Assembly: GCA_044464225.1 (NCBI GenBank)
Contig: JBIQLN010000001.1
Span: 186,001-250,000, forward strand
Source of the DNA: 66-474 sp044464225
GTDB taxonomy: Bacteria; Pseudomonadota; Gammaproteobacteria; Xanthomonadales; Rhodanobacteraceae
Length of the DNA stretch: 64,000 bases
Reading direction: 5' to 3'
The notes below the pieces were generated by a model that did not search any database, was not told the origin of the DNA, and was given only the letters and a program-made list of their open reading frames with translations. A program made the position numbers and the translations under genes. Positions 16,133 to 24,604 of this stretch are shown here, piece by piece (the stretch's first letter is position 1; each line of letters opens with the position of its first letter).

Positions 16133-17869
16133 ATGGCAACACAGATGAACCCGGCACCCACCATGCCCGGCCTGACGGGCATTCCGCGTCGATTGGCGCT
16201 GGAAGGCGTGCTCACGGAAGCCGATGCGCGCCAGGCGGTGGAAGACGCCGCCAAGCAGAAATTGCCGGTGACGAGCTACCTTGTCGAAAACGGCATGGTC
16301 GACGGACTGCGGATGGCGCAGGCCTTGTCGGCCGAGTTCGGTGTGCCGATGCTGGACACCTCCGCGATCGACGTCACCCAACTGCCGATCGGCGAGCTTT
16401 CCGAGGAGTTGATCGAGAAACATACCGTGCTGCCGCTGCTGAAGCGCGGCAGCCGCCTGTTCGTGGGCGTGAAGGACCCGGCCAATCCGCGCTTGCTGGA
16501 AGAGATCCGGTTCCACACCAATTGCTCGGTCGAACCCATCCTGATCGAAGCCGAGCAACTCAAGCGCGGCATCGAACAGGCGCAGAACGCCCAGAGCATC
16601 AGCATCGGTGCCGACAGCGATGCCGACGAAGGCCTGGAAGGCCTCACGATCGGCGAGGAAGACGGCGGCAGCGCGGACAGTGCGGTGGTGGATGCCAGCG
16701 GCACCGACGACACGCCGGTGGTGAAGTACGTCAACAAGATCCTGCTGGACGCGATCAAGCGCGGCGCATCGGACATCCACTTCGAACCCTACGAAACCAA
16801 ATACCGCGTGCGCCTGCGCATGGACGGCGTGCTGCGGGCGGTGTCCTCGCCGCCACTGAAGCTGGCGCCGCGGATCGCTTCGCGCCTGAAGGTGATGTCG
16901 CGCCTGGACATCGCCGAGCGGCGCGTGCCGCAGGACGGGCGCATGAAGCTCAACCTGTCCAAGACCAAGTCGTTCGACTTCCGCGTCTCGACCCTGCCCA
17001 CGCTGGGCGGGGAAAAGATCGTGCTGCGCATCCTGGATGCCGCGGCCGCCAAGCTGGGCATCGAAAAACTGGGTTACGAGGAAGACCAGAAGGAATTGTT
17101 CCTCGAAGCCATCCACAAACCGTACGGCATGGTGCTGGTGACCGGACCCACGGGTTCGGGCAAGACCGTGTCGCTGTACACGGCGCTCAACATCCTCAAC
17201 ACGGTCGGGCGCAACATTTCGACCGTGGAAGACCCGGTCGAAATCCGGGTCGAGGGCATCAACCAGGTGCAGCAAAGCGAAAAGCGCGGCATGACGTTCG
17301 CCGCCGCGCTGCGTTCGTTCCTGCGCCAGGACCCGGACGTGATCATGGTGGGCGAAATCCGCGACCTCGAAACCGCGGAGATCGCGGTGAAGGCCGCGCA
17401 GACCGGCCACATGGTGCTTTCGACGCTGCACACCAACGATGCCTCGCAAACCATCACGCGCCTGATGAACATGGGCATCGCGCCGTACAACCTCACTTCG
17501 TCGGTATCGCTGGTGATCGCGCAGCGGCTTGCGAGACGCCTGCACGATTGCAAGAAGCCGATCGAGCTGCCCGAGGCTGCCCTGCTGGCCGAAGGCTTCA
17601 CCAAGGAAGAAATCGATCGCGGCCTGACGCTGTACGATGCGGTCGGCTGCTCGGGCTGCAACGAAGGCTACAAGGGGCGCGTCGGCATCTACGAAGTGAT
17701 GCCGATGTCCGACGAAATCGGCAAGGCCATCCTGGAAGGTGGCAATGCCATGCAGATCGCCGAGGCCGCCCGCCGGGCAGGCGTGCGCAACCTCAGGCAA
17801 TCGGCGCTGATGAAAGCGAAGCAGGGCATCACCAGTCTCGCCGAGATCAATCGCGTCACGAAGGATTGA
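16133..17869 (+). CDS. pilB: Type IV pilus extension ATPase PilB
   Basis: 578 residues from the ATG at 16133, which gives the usual PilB length. An N-terminal MshEN/N1D domain (about 1-200) is followed by a GSPE secretion-ATPase domain: Walker A GPTGSGKT with K344, Asp box and Walker B DPDVIMVGEIRDLETAE (about 400-416), and the His box around TGHMVLSTLHTND. The zinc-type cysteines are C473 and C506/C509 (CSGC). The first pair shows one Cys (LHDCKKP) where many PilBs have CxxC. The cytoplasmic hexamer drives pilus polymerisation through PilC. pilC and pilD follow on the same strand, while the pilin gene itself is about 16 kb upstream. Confidence 0.95.
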   Translation: MATQMNPAPTMPGLTGIPRRLALEGVLTEADARQAVEDAAKQKLPVTSYLVENGMVDGLRMAQALSAEFGVPMLDTSAIDVTQLPIGELSEELIEKHTVLPLLKRGSRLFVGVKDPANPRLLEEIRFHTNCSVEPILIEAEQLKRGIEQAQNAQSISIGADSDADEGLEGLTIGEEDGGSADSAVVDASGTDDTPVVKYVNKILLDAIKRGASDIHFEPYETKYRVRLRMDGVLRAVSSPPLKLAPRIASRLKVMSRLDIAERRVPQDGRMKLNLSKTKSFDFRVSTLPTLGGEKIVLRILDAAAAKLGIEKLGYEEDQKELFLEAIHKPYGMVLVTGPTGSGKTVSLYTALNILNTVGRNISTVEDPVEIRVEGINQVQQSEKRGMTFAAALRSFLRQDPDVIMVGEIRDLETAEIAVKAAQTGHMVLSTLHTNDASQTITRLMNMGIAPYNLTSSVSLVIAQRLARRLHDCKKPIELPEAALLAEGFTKEEIDRGLTLYDAVGCSGCNEGYKGRVGIYEVMPMSDEIGKAILEGGNAMQIAEAARRAGVRNLRQSALMKAKQGITSLAEINRVTKD

Positions 17870-17879
17870 CAGGTTGCTC

Positions 17880-17897
17880 CCCTCTCTTGGCAGAGGG
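17880..17897. terminator. Hairpin just after pilB
   Basis: CCCTCT and AGAGGG form a 6-bp stem with a 6-base loop, 10 bases after the pilB stop. There is no clear T-run. It lies against a longer dispersed repeat and may be part of it, so a terminator or attenuator role is tentative. Confidence 0.3.
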
Positions 17898-17906
17898 ATG
17901 AAGTTG

Positions 17907-18020
17907 CTCCCTCTTCCTCCGGGAGGGGGATGGGTGGCGAGGGTCCGGCGAAGCACGTGCGCTTCGCGTTCCCGAACCCCTGCTTGGCGCTTCGCGCCAC
18001 CCCCTCCCGGAGGGAGAGGG
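17907..18020. repeat. Dispersed intergenic repeat, family B, copy 1 (pilB-pilC gap)
   Basis: About 114 bp bounded by inverted ends: CCCTCTTCCTCCGGGAGGGG on the left and CCCCCTCCCGGAGGGAGAGG on the right. The inside has paired GCGAAGCAC/CTTCGC-type segments, so the whole could fold as a long cruciform. Similar elements occur at 19437-19596 and 49656-49794. It fills most of the 188-bp pilB-pilC gap and has no coding capacity. Confidence 0.6.
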
Positions 18021-18057
18021 TAAAGGACACACGGATTTCGAGTTTCGGGGAATACAC

Positions 18058-19326
18058 ATGGCCACAGCCACCGTCGCATCCAAAACCGCCGGCAACGTCG
18101 GCGCGGCACGCTCCGCGGTCAAGCAGATGACCGTGTACGAATGGACCGCGCTGGACAAGCGCGGCGTCAAGATGAAGGGTGAGATGCAGGCCCGCAACGC
18201 GAGCCTGGTGAAGGCGGAGTTGCGCCGCCAGGGCATGAATCCGCAGGCCGTCAAGGAAAAACCCAAGCCCTTGTTCGGCGCTGCGGGTTCGCGCGTGAAA
18301 CCCCGCGACATCGCCATCTTCAGCCGCCAGATCGCCACGATGATGGCATCGGGCGTACCGATGGTGCAGGCATTCGACATCATCGCCGGCGGCCAGCGCA
18401 ACGTGCGCTTCAAGAACATGCTGACCGACGTCAAGCAGAACATCGAGGGCGGTTCGGCGTTGCACGAGGCGATGGCCAAATACCCGGTGCAGTTCGACGA
18501 GCTGTACCGCAACCTGGTGCGCGCGGGCGAATCGGCCGGCGTGCTGGATACGGTGCTGGACACCGTCGCCACCTACAAGGAACGCATCGAGAGCATCAAG
18601 GGCAAGATCAAGAAGGCCCTGTTCTACCCCGCGATCGTGCTGGTGGTCGCGTTCGTGGTGATGCTGATCCTGCTGGTCTTCGTGGTGCCGGTGTTCCAGG
18701 GCATCTTCAGCAGCGCCGGCGTGGCGCTGCCGGCGTTCACGCAGATGGTGGTCACCCTTTCGGAATTCATGCAGCACTACTGGCTGCCGTTCCTCGCGGT
18801 GATGATCGCGGCGATCGTGGGCATCGTGATGGCCTACAAGCGTTCGGAAAAGATGGCGCACGCGGTGGACCGGCTGTCGTTGAAGGTTCCGATCATCGGC
18901 AACATCCTGCGCCAGTCGGCGATCGCACGCTTCGCGCGGACGCTGGGCGTCACCTTCGCGGCGGGCGTACCGCTGGTCGAAGCGCTCGATTCCGTGGCCG
19001 GCGCCACCGGCAGCGTGGTGTACGGGCAGGCCATCCGCAAGATGCGCGACGACGTCGCGGTGGGACATCAAATGCATCTCGCGATGGCGCAGACCAACCT
19101 GTTCCCGAACATGGTCACGCAGATGGTCTCGATCGGCGAGGAATCCGGCGCACTGGACAAGATGCTGTTCAAGGTGGCGGAGTTCTACGAGGAAGAAGTC
19201 AGCAACGCGGTCGATACCCTGTCGACGCTGCTCGAGCCCCTGATCATGGTGATCATCGGCATACTGGTGGGCGGCATGGTCATCGCGCTGTACCTGCCGA
19301 TCTTCAAGCTGGCCGGCACGTTCTGA
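18058..19326 (+). CDS. pilC: Type IV pilus inner-membrane platform protein PilC
   Basis: 422 residues, the normal length for PilC/GspF. After a short Ala-rich N-terminus, the YEWTALDKRGVKMKGEMQA segment starts the family homology. Two T2SSF domains (about 90-215 and 290-415) carry SRQIATMMASGVPMVQAFDII and FARTLGVTFAAGVPLVEALDSV. Three membrane helices lie at about 195-220, 240-260 and 395-415. It links PilB motion to pilin insertion in the inner membrane. It follows pilB after a repeat-filled gap and precedes pilD. Confidence 0.95.
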   Translation: MATATVASKTAGNVGAARSAVKQMTVYEWTALDKRGVKMKGEMQARNASLVKAELRRQGMNPQAVKEKPKPLFGAAGSRVKPRDIAIFSRQIATMMASGVPMVQAFDIIAGGQRNVRFKNMLTDVKQNIEGGSALHEAMAKYPVQFDELYRNLVRAGESAGVLDTVLDTVATYKERIESIKGKIKKALFYPAIVLVVAFVVMLILLVFVVPVFQGIFSSAGVALPAFTQMVVTLSEFMQHYWLPFLAVMIAAIVGIVMAYKRSEKMAHAVDRLSLKVPIIGNILRQSAIARFARTLGVTFAAGVPLVEALDSVAGATGSVVYGQAIRKMRDDVAVGHQMHLAMAQTNLFPNMVTQMVSIGEESGALDKMLFKVAEFYEEEVSNAVDTLSTLLEPLIMVIIGILVGGMVIALYLPIFKLAGTF

Positions 19327-19344
19327 GGTGATCGCGCGCAGAAG

Positions 19345-19429
19345 GCAGGTTGGGCTGGATGCAATGAGGCCCGACGCGCTTGCGCGAGGCCTTGTTGGGC
19401 TTCGCGAAGAACCGCCCAGCCCGACCTGC
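19345..19429. repeat. Dispersed intergenic repeat, family A, copy 1 (after pilC)
   Basis: Terminal inverted repeats GCAGGTTGGGCTGG (19345-19358) and CCAGCCCGACCTGC (19416-19429) match at 13 of 14 positions. The interior has the GTTGGGCTTCGCG core that marks this family. Other copies lie at 22940-23031, 36735-36820 and 43172-43255. All are intergenic or at gene ends. The element would form a hairpin in RNA and may act as a terminator or mRNA stabiliser. Confidence 0.65.
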
Positions 19430-19436
19430 GCTGCAC

Positions 19437-19596
19437 CCTTCTCCCTCCGAGAGCGGGACTGGGGTGCGGGTGAGCATTCGCGGGACGGGTTCAAGCTACG
19501 TTTGATGCTGCCTGCAAGCTCCGAACCTCCATCCGGCCCTTCCCGCTCGCGCGACGCGCGCGTTCGCCTCGCCCGGTCTCTCCCGAGGGGAGAAGG
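19437..19596. repeat. Dispersed intergenic repeat, family B, copy 2 (before pilD)
   Basis: Ends CCTTCTCCC (19437-19445) and GGGGAGAAGG (19587-19596) are inverted. Together with the family A copy it fills nearly all of the 273-bp pilC-pilD gap. Its right end supplies the purine-rich AGAAGGA directly before the pilD start, so it may provide the ribosome-binding site. Confidence 0.5.
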
Positions 19597-19599
19597 AAT

Positions 19600-20469
19600 T
19601 TGATTGCGTCGTTGGCAGGCCTTCCCCTCCCCTTCTGGATCGCCGCGGCCGGCGTGCTCGGCCTGATCGTGGGCAGCTTCCTGAACGTGGTGATCCTGCG
19701 CCTGCCCGCGCGGATGGAATATTTCTGGAAGCGCGATGCGCGCGAGATGCTGGAGCTTGCGGCGGAGGACGAAGCCGCGCCGCCGGACCTCGTGCGCAAG
19801 GGGTCGCACTGCCCGCGCTGCAAGCATCCGCTGGCCGCGTGGGACAATATTCCGTTGCTGTCCTGGCTGGCGCTGCGCGGGCGCTGCCGCTACTGCGGGG
19901 CGCCCATCTCGATGCAGTACCCGCTGGTGGAACTGCTGTGCGGCATCACCAGTGCGATCGTGGTGTGGCATTTCGGCGTCACCTGGCAAGCGGCCGCGGG
20001 GCTGCTGTTCACCTGGATGCTGCTCGCGGCCGGCGGCATCGATTTCCGCACCCAGCTTCTGCCGGACTCGCTGACCTTGCCGCTGTTGTGGCTGGGACTG
20101 CTGTTATCGCTGGTGCCCGTTTTCGTCGATACGCACGAGGCGGTGATCGGCGCCGCGACCGGCTACCTCTCGCTGTGGTCGGTGTACTGGTTGTTCAAGC
20201 TCGCCACCGGGAAGGAAGGCATGGGCTTCGGCGACTTCAAGCTGTTCGCCGCGGCCGGCGCGTGGATGGGCTATGCCGCGTTGCTGCCCGTGATCATCAT
20301 CGCCGCGCTTTCGGGGGCCATCATCGGGACCTTCATGTTGCGTACGCGCGGACAGGACCGCTCGGTACCCTTCGCGTTCGGTCCGTTCCTCGCGATCGCG
20401 ATGTGGATCTGGCTGGTGGCGGGCGACCCGATCCTGGGTGCATACGTGCGCCTGGCCGGGCTGCGATAA
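19600..20469 (+). CDS. pilD: Prepilin leader peptidase / N-methyltransferase PilD
   Basis: 289 residues. The N-terminal half has the zinc cysteines C71/C74 (CPRC) and C96/C99 (CRYC) of the methylase domain, preceded by GSFLNVVILRLP. The A24 peptidase aspartates are D148 (GGIDFRTQLLPD) and D212 (GFGDFK, the GxGD motif). About eight membrane helices are present. It cuts the pilin leader and methylates the new N-terminal Phe. No ATG start fits. TTG at 19600 is only two bases from AGAAGGA and TTG at 19612 is about 14 away, so the start is uncertain by a few codons. Confidence 0.93.
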   Translation: MIASLAGLPLPFWIAAAGVLGLIVGSFLNVVILRLPARMEYFWKRDAREMLELAAEDEAAPPDLVRKGSHCPRCKHPLAAWDNIPLLSWLALRGRCRYCGAPISMQYPLVELLCGITSAIVVWHFGVTWQAAAGLLFTWMLLAAGGIDFRTQLLPDSLTLPLLWLGLLLSLVPVFVDTHEAVIGAATGYLSLWSVYWLFKLATGKEGMGFGDFKLFAAAGAWMGYAALLPVIIIAALSGAIIGTFMLRTRGQDRSVPFAFGPFLAIAMWIWLVAGDPILGAYVRLAGLR

Positions 20470-20525
20470 AGCTGGCGTCAAGCTGCACTTTCCTGCCGAA
20501 CGCATGACTCGCTACCCTGCGCATC

Positions 20526-22304
20526 ATGCCCAGACGCCATAGTCGGCCCGCGTACCCGGGAAAACTGCAGCCTGACCCCGGTCTTTGGGCACCCGTCGCC
20601 ATTGCGCTGCTGATCGCGCTGCTGATGCTGCCCAACCTGACCTGGCTCGCGCATGACCCGCGCGGTTCGGTCTGGGTCGCGGCGCTGGTGCTGCCGGCCG
20701 CGATGCTGTCGATCTGGTTCGCGGCGCTCGGGCGCTGGCTCTGGCTTGCATGCCTGCTGCTGACGCCCCTTGCGTTGCTGGCTCCGTTGGAGACCTACTA
20801 CGTCGCCCTGTACCACCATCCCACCTCGGCGCAGATCATCGCGACGAGCGTGGCGACCAATCCGCTGGAGGCCCGGGAATATTTCGGCCGTTCGTTGTTC
20901 CCGCTTGCGCTGGTACTGCTGGGTGGCGCCGTGGTGGCGCTGGTTGCTGCGTGGGCGAGTTTTCGCACCGGTTTGTGCTGGCGGGGATATACGCGTGTCG
21001 GCGCGTTGTGCGCGGGCATCTTGGCGATGCTGGTTCCATTGGGCGTCGGCGTGGCGACATCGCGGCACAAGTCCTCGGCGAATGCGGATTCGGAAGAATC
21101 GGCCTCGACGCCCCTGCGCGACTACGGCTATGCGATCGAAGAGGGTTATCCTTTTGGCGTGATTCCGCGCGTCGTCCAGTATCGCCGCGAGTGGAACCGG
21201 ATGCGCGCGGAAGCGGCGCAGTTCAGGGCATTCCGCTTCCACGCGCACCGCATCGGCGCGCCGTTGCCGCAACGACAGGTGTACGTGCTGGTGATCGGCG
21301 AAAGCAGCCGGCGCGCGAATTGGCAGTTGTTCGGCTATGGCCGCGCCACCAATCCAGAACTGTCGAAGCTCCGGAACCTCGTCCCGATCACGCATTTCAT
21401 CAGCACCTGGCCGGAGTCGATCGCGGCGATTCCGATGATCCTGACCCGTCGCAAGCCCGCCATGGCGTGGGACGTGCCATGGCACGAGGCCTCGATCCTG
21501 CGGGCGATGCAGGAAGCCGGCTACGAGACGTACTGGATTTCGAACCAGCAGGCGATCGGCGAATTCGATTCGCCGGTGTCGATGTACGCCTATGAAGCCC
21601 GGCACGTCGAATGGTTGAACCATGCCTCGTGGACCGCGCCAGGAAGCTACGACGGCGACTTGATCCGGCCGCTGGAGGATGCGTTGCACGGATCCGGCAG
21701 GGACCTCTTCATCGTGCTGCACATGATGGGCAGCCACGTGAAATACGACTACCGCTACCCGGCCGCTTTCCAGCACTGGAAACCGACGCAGCTTTCGCCG
21801 CCCGACCAGGGCAGCAACATCGAACGCGCCCGCAACAGCTACGACAACAGCATTCTTTATACCGACCACGTGCTGGCCGGGATCATCGATGCATTGAAGG
21901 CGAGCGGAGCCGTCAGCGCGCTCTGGTTCGAATCGGATCACGGGGAATTGATCCCGACGGCAACGTGCGACAAGGAGGGCCACGGCGTCGGCACCGTAGC
22001 CGAGTACGAGATTCCCGCGCTGTTCTGGTACTCCGATTCCTACGAAGCGCACTTTCCCTCGCGCGTCCGGACGTTGCGCGCCCATGCCGGCGCACGCACC
22101 CTGTCCGCCGACACCTTCGAATCCCTGGTCGACATGGCGGGCGTCACCTTCCCGACGCACGACGAAAGCTGGAGCCTGTTCAGCCCGCAGTGGCGCTATC
22201 ACACGCGCTGGGTTGCACAGACGCAACACATCGACTTCGACACCGCGAGCTTCGGCAAGGCGTGCGGGCGGGTGTTGCCCGGCTCCGCGGGCGGTGCGCC
22301 ATGA
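20526..22304 (+). CDS. EptA-like phosphoethanolamine transferase (sulfatase fold, inner membrane)
   Basis: 592 residues. About five membrane helices (to about residue 190) precede a periplasmic alkaline-phosphatase/sulfatase domain. YVLVIGESSRRANWQLFGYGR aligns with the nucleophile motif of EptA/CptA enzymes, where the third position after GE is often Thr; here it is Ser (about S260). Metal-site motifs follow: SDHGE and EGHGVG near the C-terminus, and HMMGSH in the middle. The family moves phosphoethanolamine from phosphatidylethanolamine to lipid A, LPS core or other glycans. It lies between pilD and coaE, which are often adjacent, and overlaps coaE by ATGA. Some pili carry phosphoethanolamine, so pilin or LPS are possible acceptors. 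Confidence 0.8.
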   Translation: MPRRHSRPAYPGKLQPDPGLWAPVAIALLIALLMLPNLTWLAHDPRGSVWVAALVLPAAMLSIWFAALGRWLWLACLLLTPLALLAPLETYYVALYHHPTSAQIIATSVATNPLEAREYFGRSLFPLALVLLGGAVVALVAAWASFRTGLCWRGYTRVGALCAGILAMLVPLGVGVATSRHKSSANADSEESASTPLRDYGYAIEEGYPFGVIPRVVQYRREWNRMRAEAAQFRAFRFHAHRIGAPLPQRQVYVLVIGESSRRANWQLFGYGRATNPELSKLRNLVPITHFISTWPESIAAIPMILTRRKPAMAWDVPWHEASILRAMQEAGYETYWISNQQAIGEFDSPVSMYAYEARHVEWLNHASWTAPGSYDGDLIRPLEDALHGSGRDLFIVLHMMGSHVKYDYRYPAAFQHWKPTQLSPPDQGSNIERARNSYDNSILYTDHVLAGIIDALKASGAVSALWFESDHGELIPTATCDKEGHGVGTVAEYEIPALFWYSDSYEAHFPSRVRTLRAHAGARTLSADTFESLVDMAGVTFPTHDESWSLFSPQWRYHTRWVAQTQHIDFDTASFGKACGRVLPGSAGGAP

Positions 22305-22951
22305 GCGGTACGCAAGGGCCGCCATCACGGGGAAGCAGGCGCCACTACGTGGTGGCGCTGACCGGCGGGATTGCCTCCGGCAAGACCGCCGTCGCCACGC
22401 GCTTCGAAGCACTGGGCATCCACGTCTACGACGCGGACGTCGCCGCCCGTGAAGCGGTCGCCACGGGCACGCCTGCGCTGGCCGAAATCGAATTCGTGTT
22501 CGGTGCCGAAGTCCTGCAGGCGGACGGTGCGCTGGACAGGCGCGCGATGCGCGAACGCGTGTTTGCCGATCCGGCCGCGCGCAGGAAACTCGAAGCCATC
22601 GTCCACCCGCGCGTGCGCGCATGGTTGCGGCGCCGCGCGGGGATGGATCGCGGGCCCTATTGCATGCTTGCGATTCCCCTGCTGGTCGAGAACCGCGCCG
22701 AGTACGAATGGGTGGACCGCGTGCTGGTGGTGGATGCACCGGAGGCCCTGCAGATCGAGCGTCTCGTGCAACGCGATGGCGTCACCCGCGACGCCGCGCA
22801 GCGTGTGCTGGATGCCCAGTCGACGCGCGCCCAGCGGCTTGCGATGGCCGACGACGTGATCGTGAACGATGGGCAGGAATCCGCGCTGGACGCCCAGGTG
22901 GCGGCGCTGCATGCGCAATACCTGGAACTTGCTCGTTGCAGGTCGGGCTGA
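22301..22951 (+). CDS. coaE: Dephospho-CoA kinase CoaE
   Basis: 216 residues. P-loop GGIASGKTAV (about 22-31), then VYDADVAAREAV (the DADxxAR motif of CoaE), HPRVRAWLRR and IPLLVEN. It phosphorylates the 3'-hydroxyl of dephospho-CoA, the last step of coenzyme A synthesis, in the cytoplasm. The start is the ATG overlapping the upstream stop. A 14-residue N-terminal extension before YVVALTGGI is a little longer than usual. Nearness to pilD is common in gammaproteobacteria. The 3' end runs into a family A repeat. Confidence 0.95.
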   Translation: MSGTQGPPSRGSRRHYVVALTGGIASGKTAVATRFEALGIHVYDADVAAREAVATGTPALAEIEFVFGAEVLQADGALDRRAMRERVFADPAARRKLEAIVHPRVRAWLRRRAGMDRGPYCMLAIPLLVENRAEYEWVDRVLVVDAPEALQIERLVQRDGVTRDAAQRVLDAQSTRAQRLAMADDVIVNDGQESALDAQVAALHAQYLELARCRSG

Positions 22952-23031
22952 TGAGGGCTCGTTCCGGCGGACGCCCAACGGGTCGAGCGTTTCCGTTGGG
23001 CTTCGCGGATGTTGCCCGCTCAGCCCAATCT
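22940..23031. repeat. Dispersed repeat family A, copy 2; likely bidirectional terminator between coaE and the Nudix gene
   Basis: Outer arms AGGTCGGGCTGA (22940-22951) and TCAGCCCAATCT (23020-23031) match at 10 of 12 positions. An inner perfect 9-bp stem, GCCCAACGG / CCGTTGGGC, lies at 22973-22981 and 22993-23001. The outer arms contain the last bases of both convergent genes, so the element forms the shared 3' end of coaE and the Nudix/TenI gene. Confidence 0.65.
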
Positions 23032-23977
23032 ACGCCGGCGAACCGCCGAACGCGCGGATACCTGCCACGCCTTGCGCGCCCGCCGCATGCGCGCGCTCCA
23101 GATCGTCCGGTCCGACGCCACCGAGCGCATAGACAGGCAGCCGCGCATCGGCGATCCAATCGGCAAGACGCTTCCAGCCGAGCGGCTCTGCATCCGGGTG
23201 GGATGCCGTGGCGCACACCGGCGACAGCGTAGCGAAATCCGCGTCCAGGGTCGCCGCACGTTCCAGTTGTTCCGCGTCATGGCAGGACGCGCCGACCCAC
23301 AGGTCGCGTGGCAGCGGCCGCTCGTCCAGCCCGCGCAACTGCGACGCCTTGAGATGCACGCCTACGCCGATCTCGCGCGCGAGATCGATGTCGTGATTGA
23401 TCAGCAGCGATGCCCGCAGCGCTGGATGGGTTGCCAGCGCCTCTTGTACCTTGCACCTGATCTCGTCACGACACGCTCCAGGCATTCGCAGTTGCCACAG
23501 GACGCGCGCGGGCTCCGCCCCCTGGCCCGGCGGGACATCGCGAGCAACGGGACCTGTCGCTGGCAGCGCTCCCGACGCGACGATGGCGTAGTACGGCGGC
23601 AGGCGAAGCGCGGTGACGATCGGCGCGTCGGCGGGTGGCATTGCGGCAATGTCCATGTCGCGCGGCGCAATCCATTTCAACGGATGCCCTTCGCGTGGCC
23701 GCGGTTCGCCATGCCAGGCCGTCACGCGCAGGGCGTGCAGTCGCACCGTTTTTTCGGGGTATCGCCACGGCAGTGAAATCAGCGGCGCCGATGCGAGCAC
23801 CTCGACGCCAAGTTCCTCGTTCAACTCACGGGCCAATGCTTCTTCGATGGTTTCGCCGGGTTCGAGCTTGCCGCCCGGGAATTCCCAGAGACCGGCAAGG
23901 TGTTTGCCCGGGAGACGCTGCATCAGCAGCACCCGATCGCCATCGTCGACGAGGATGCCGGCGGCGACTTCGATCAT
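23030..23977 (-). CDS. Nudix hydrolase (MutT-like) fused to a TenI/thiamine-phosphate-synthase-like domain
   Basis: 315 residues. Residues 1-130 are a MutT-type Nudix domain with a complete Nudix box from G36 to G57 (GKLEPGE ... RELNEELG). Residues about 135-315 form a TIM-barrel resembling ThiE/TenI, with ALGGVGPDDLERAHAAGAQGVAGIRAF at the phosphate-binding end. This fusion is well known in gammaproteobacteria, where the Nudix part removes oxidised dGTP. The role of the TenI part is unclear, and it is unlikely to be the main ThiE. It overlaps folA by ATGA and is co-transcribed with it. Confidence 0.88.
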   Translation of the reverse strand: MIEVAAGILVDDGDRVLLMQRLPGKHLAGLWEFPGGKLEPGETIEEALARELNEELGVEVLASAPLISLPWRYPEKTVRLHALRVTAWHGEPRPREGHPLKWIAPRDMDIAAMPPADAPIVTALRLPPYYAIVASGALPATGPVARDVPPGQGAEPARVLWQLRMPGACRDEIRCKVQEALATHPALRASLLINHDIDLAREIGVGVHLKASQLRGLDERPLPRDLWVGASCHDAEQLERAATLDADFATLSPVCATASHPDAEPLGWKRLADWIADARLPVYALGGVGPDDLERAHAAGAQGVAGIRAFGGSPA

Positions 23978-24471
23978 CGGCGTTCGTAATCGACGAAATC
24001 GAACGCGAACGCGTGCCTGGCATCACGCGGGTGGTGCACACGCGCAACCTCGCGCCACTCGGCCGGTTGGAAGTCCGGGAAAAACGTGTCGGCGCCGGAG
24101 GCCGCGGTATCGATTTCGGTGAGATACAGGCGCGTGGCACGCGGCAAGGCCAGCGCGTAGACTTCGCCGCCGCCGATCACGCTCAGCCCGGGCTGGTCCG
24201 CATGCGCGATGGCATCGTCGAGCGAATGCACCGCGGTCTGGCCCGGGAACGGCGCGGTCGGGGCACGTGTCAGCACCAGGTTCGACCGGCCCGGCAACGG
24301 GCGGCCGATCGCGAGCGCGGTCTTGCGGCCCATCAAAACCGGCTTGCCGAGCGTGAGCGCCTTGAACCGCTTCAGGTCATCCGGCAAGTGCCACGGCATC
24401 GCGCCCGCCCGGCCAATCGCGCGATCGCGGTCGAGCGCGGCGACAAGCGTGATTTCGAAATCGTCCGACAT
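23974..24471 (-). CDS. folA: Dihydrofolate reductase FolA
   Basis: 165 residues from MSDDFEITLVAAL at 24471; the frame extends upstream without homology. AMPWHLPDDLKRFK places the catalytic acid at D32, equivalent to E. coli D27. VLMGRKTALAIGRPLPGR is the NADPH-binding loop, and SVIGGGEVYALALP the second nucleotide site. The enzyme reduces dihydrofolate to tetrahydrofolate and is the trimethoprim target. It lies downstream of thyA, whose reaction produces the dihydrofolate, and overlaps the Nudix gene. The set is a compact nucleotide-metabolism operon. Confidence 0.95.
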   Translation of the reverse strand: MSDDFEITLVAALDRDRAIGRAGAMPWHLPDDLKRFKALTLGKPVLMGRKTALAIGRPLPGRSNLVLTRAPTAPFPGQTAVHSLDDAIAHADQPGLSVIGGGEVYALALPRATRLYLTEIDTAASGADTFFPDFQPAEWREVARVHHPRDARHAFAFDFVDYERR

Positions 24472-24604
24472 GCGAGAACTGGCGAAGTCCGGGGTCAGGT
24501 TGGATTTTCGACCGGTGGGCATTCGCCCCCATGCATGCAGGCCACTGTGCCAGCGGCACGGCCGGGACGGCATGGAAAGTCCACTCTGATCCCGGTTTCG
24601 GTGC

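Noticed and set aside
17689..19989. Minus-strand open frame of 766 codons opposite pilB, pilC and pilD
   Set aside because: Low-complexity His/Asp/Arg-rich translation crossing three pil genes and two repeats, with no recognisable fold.
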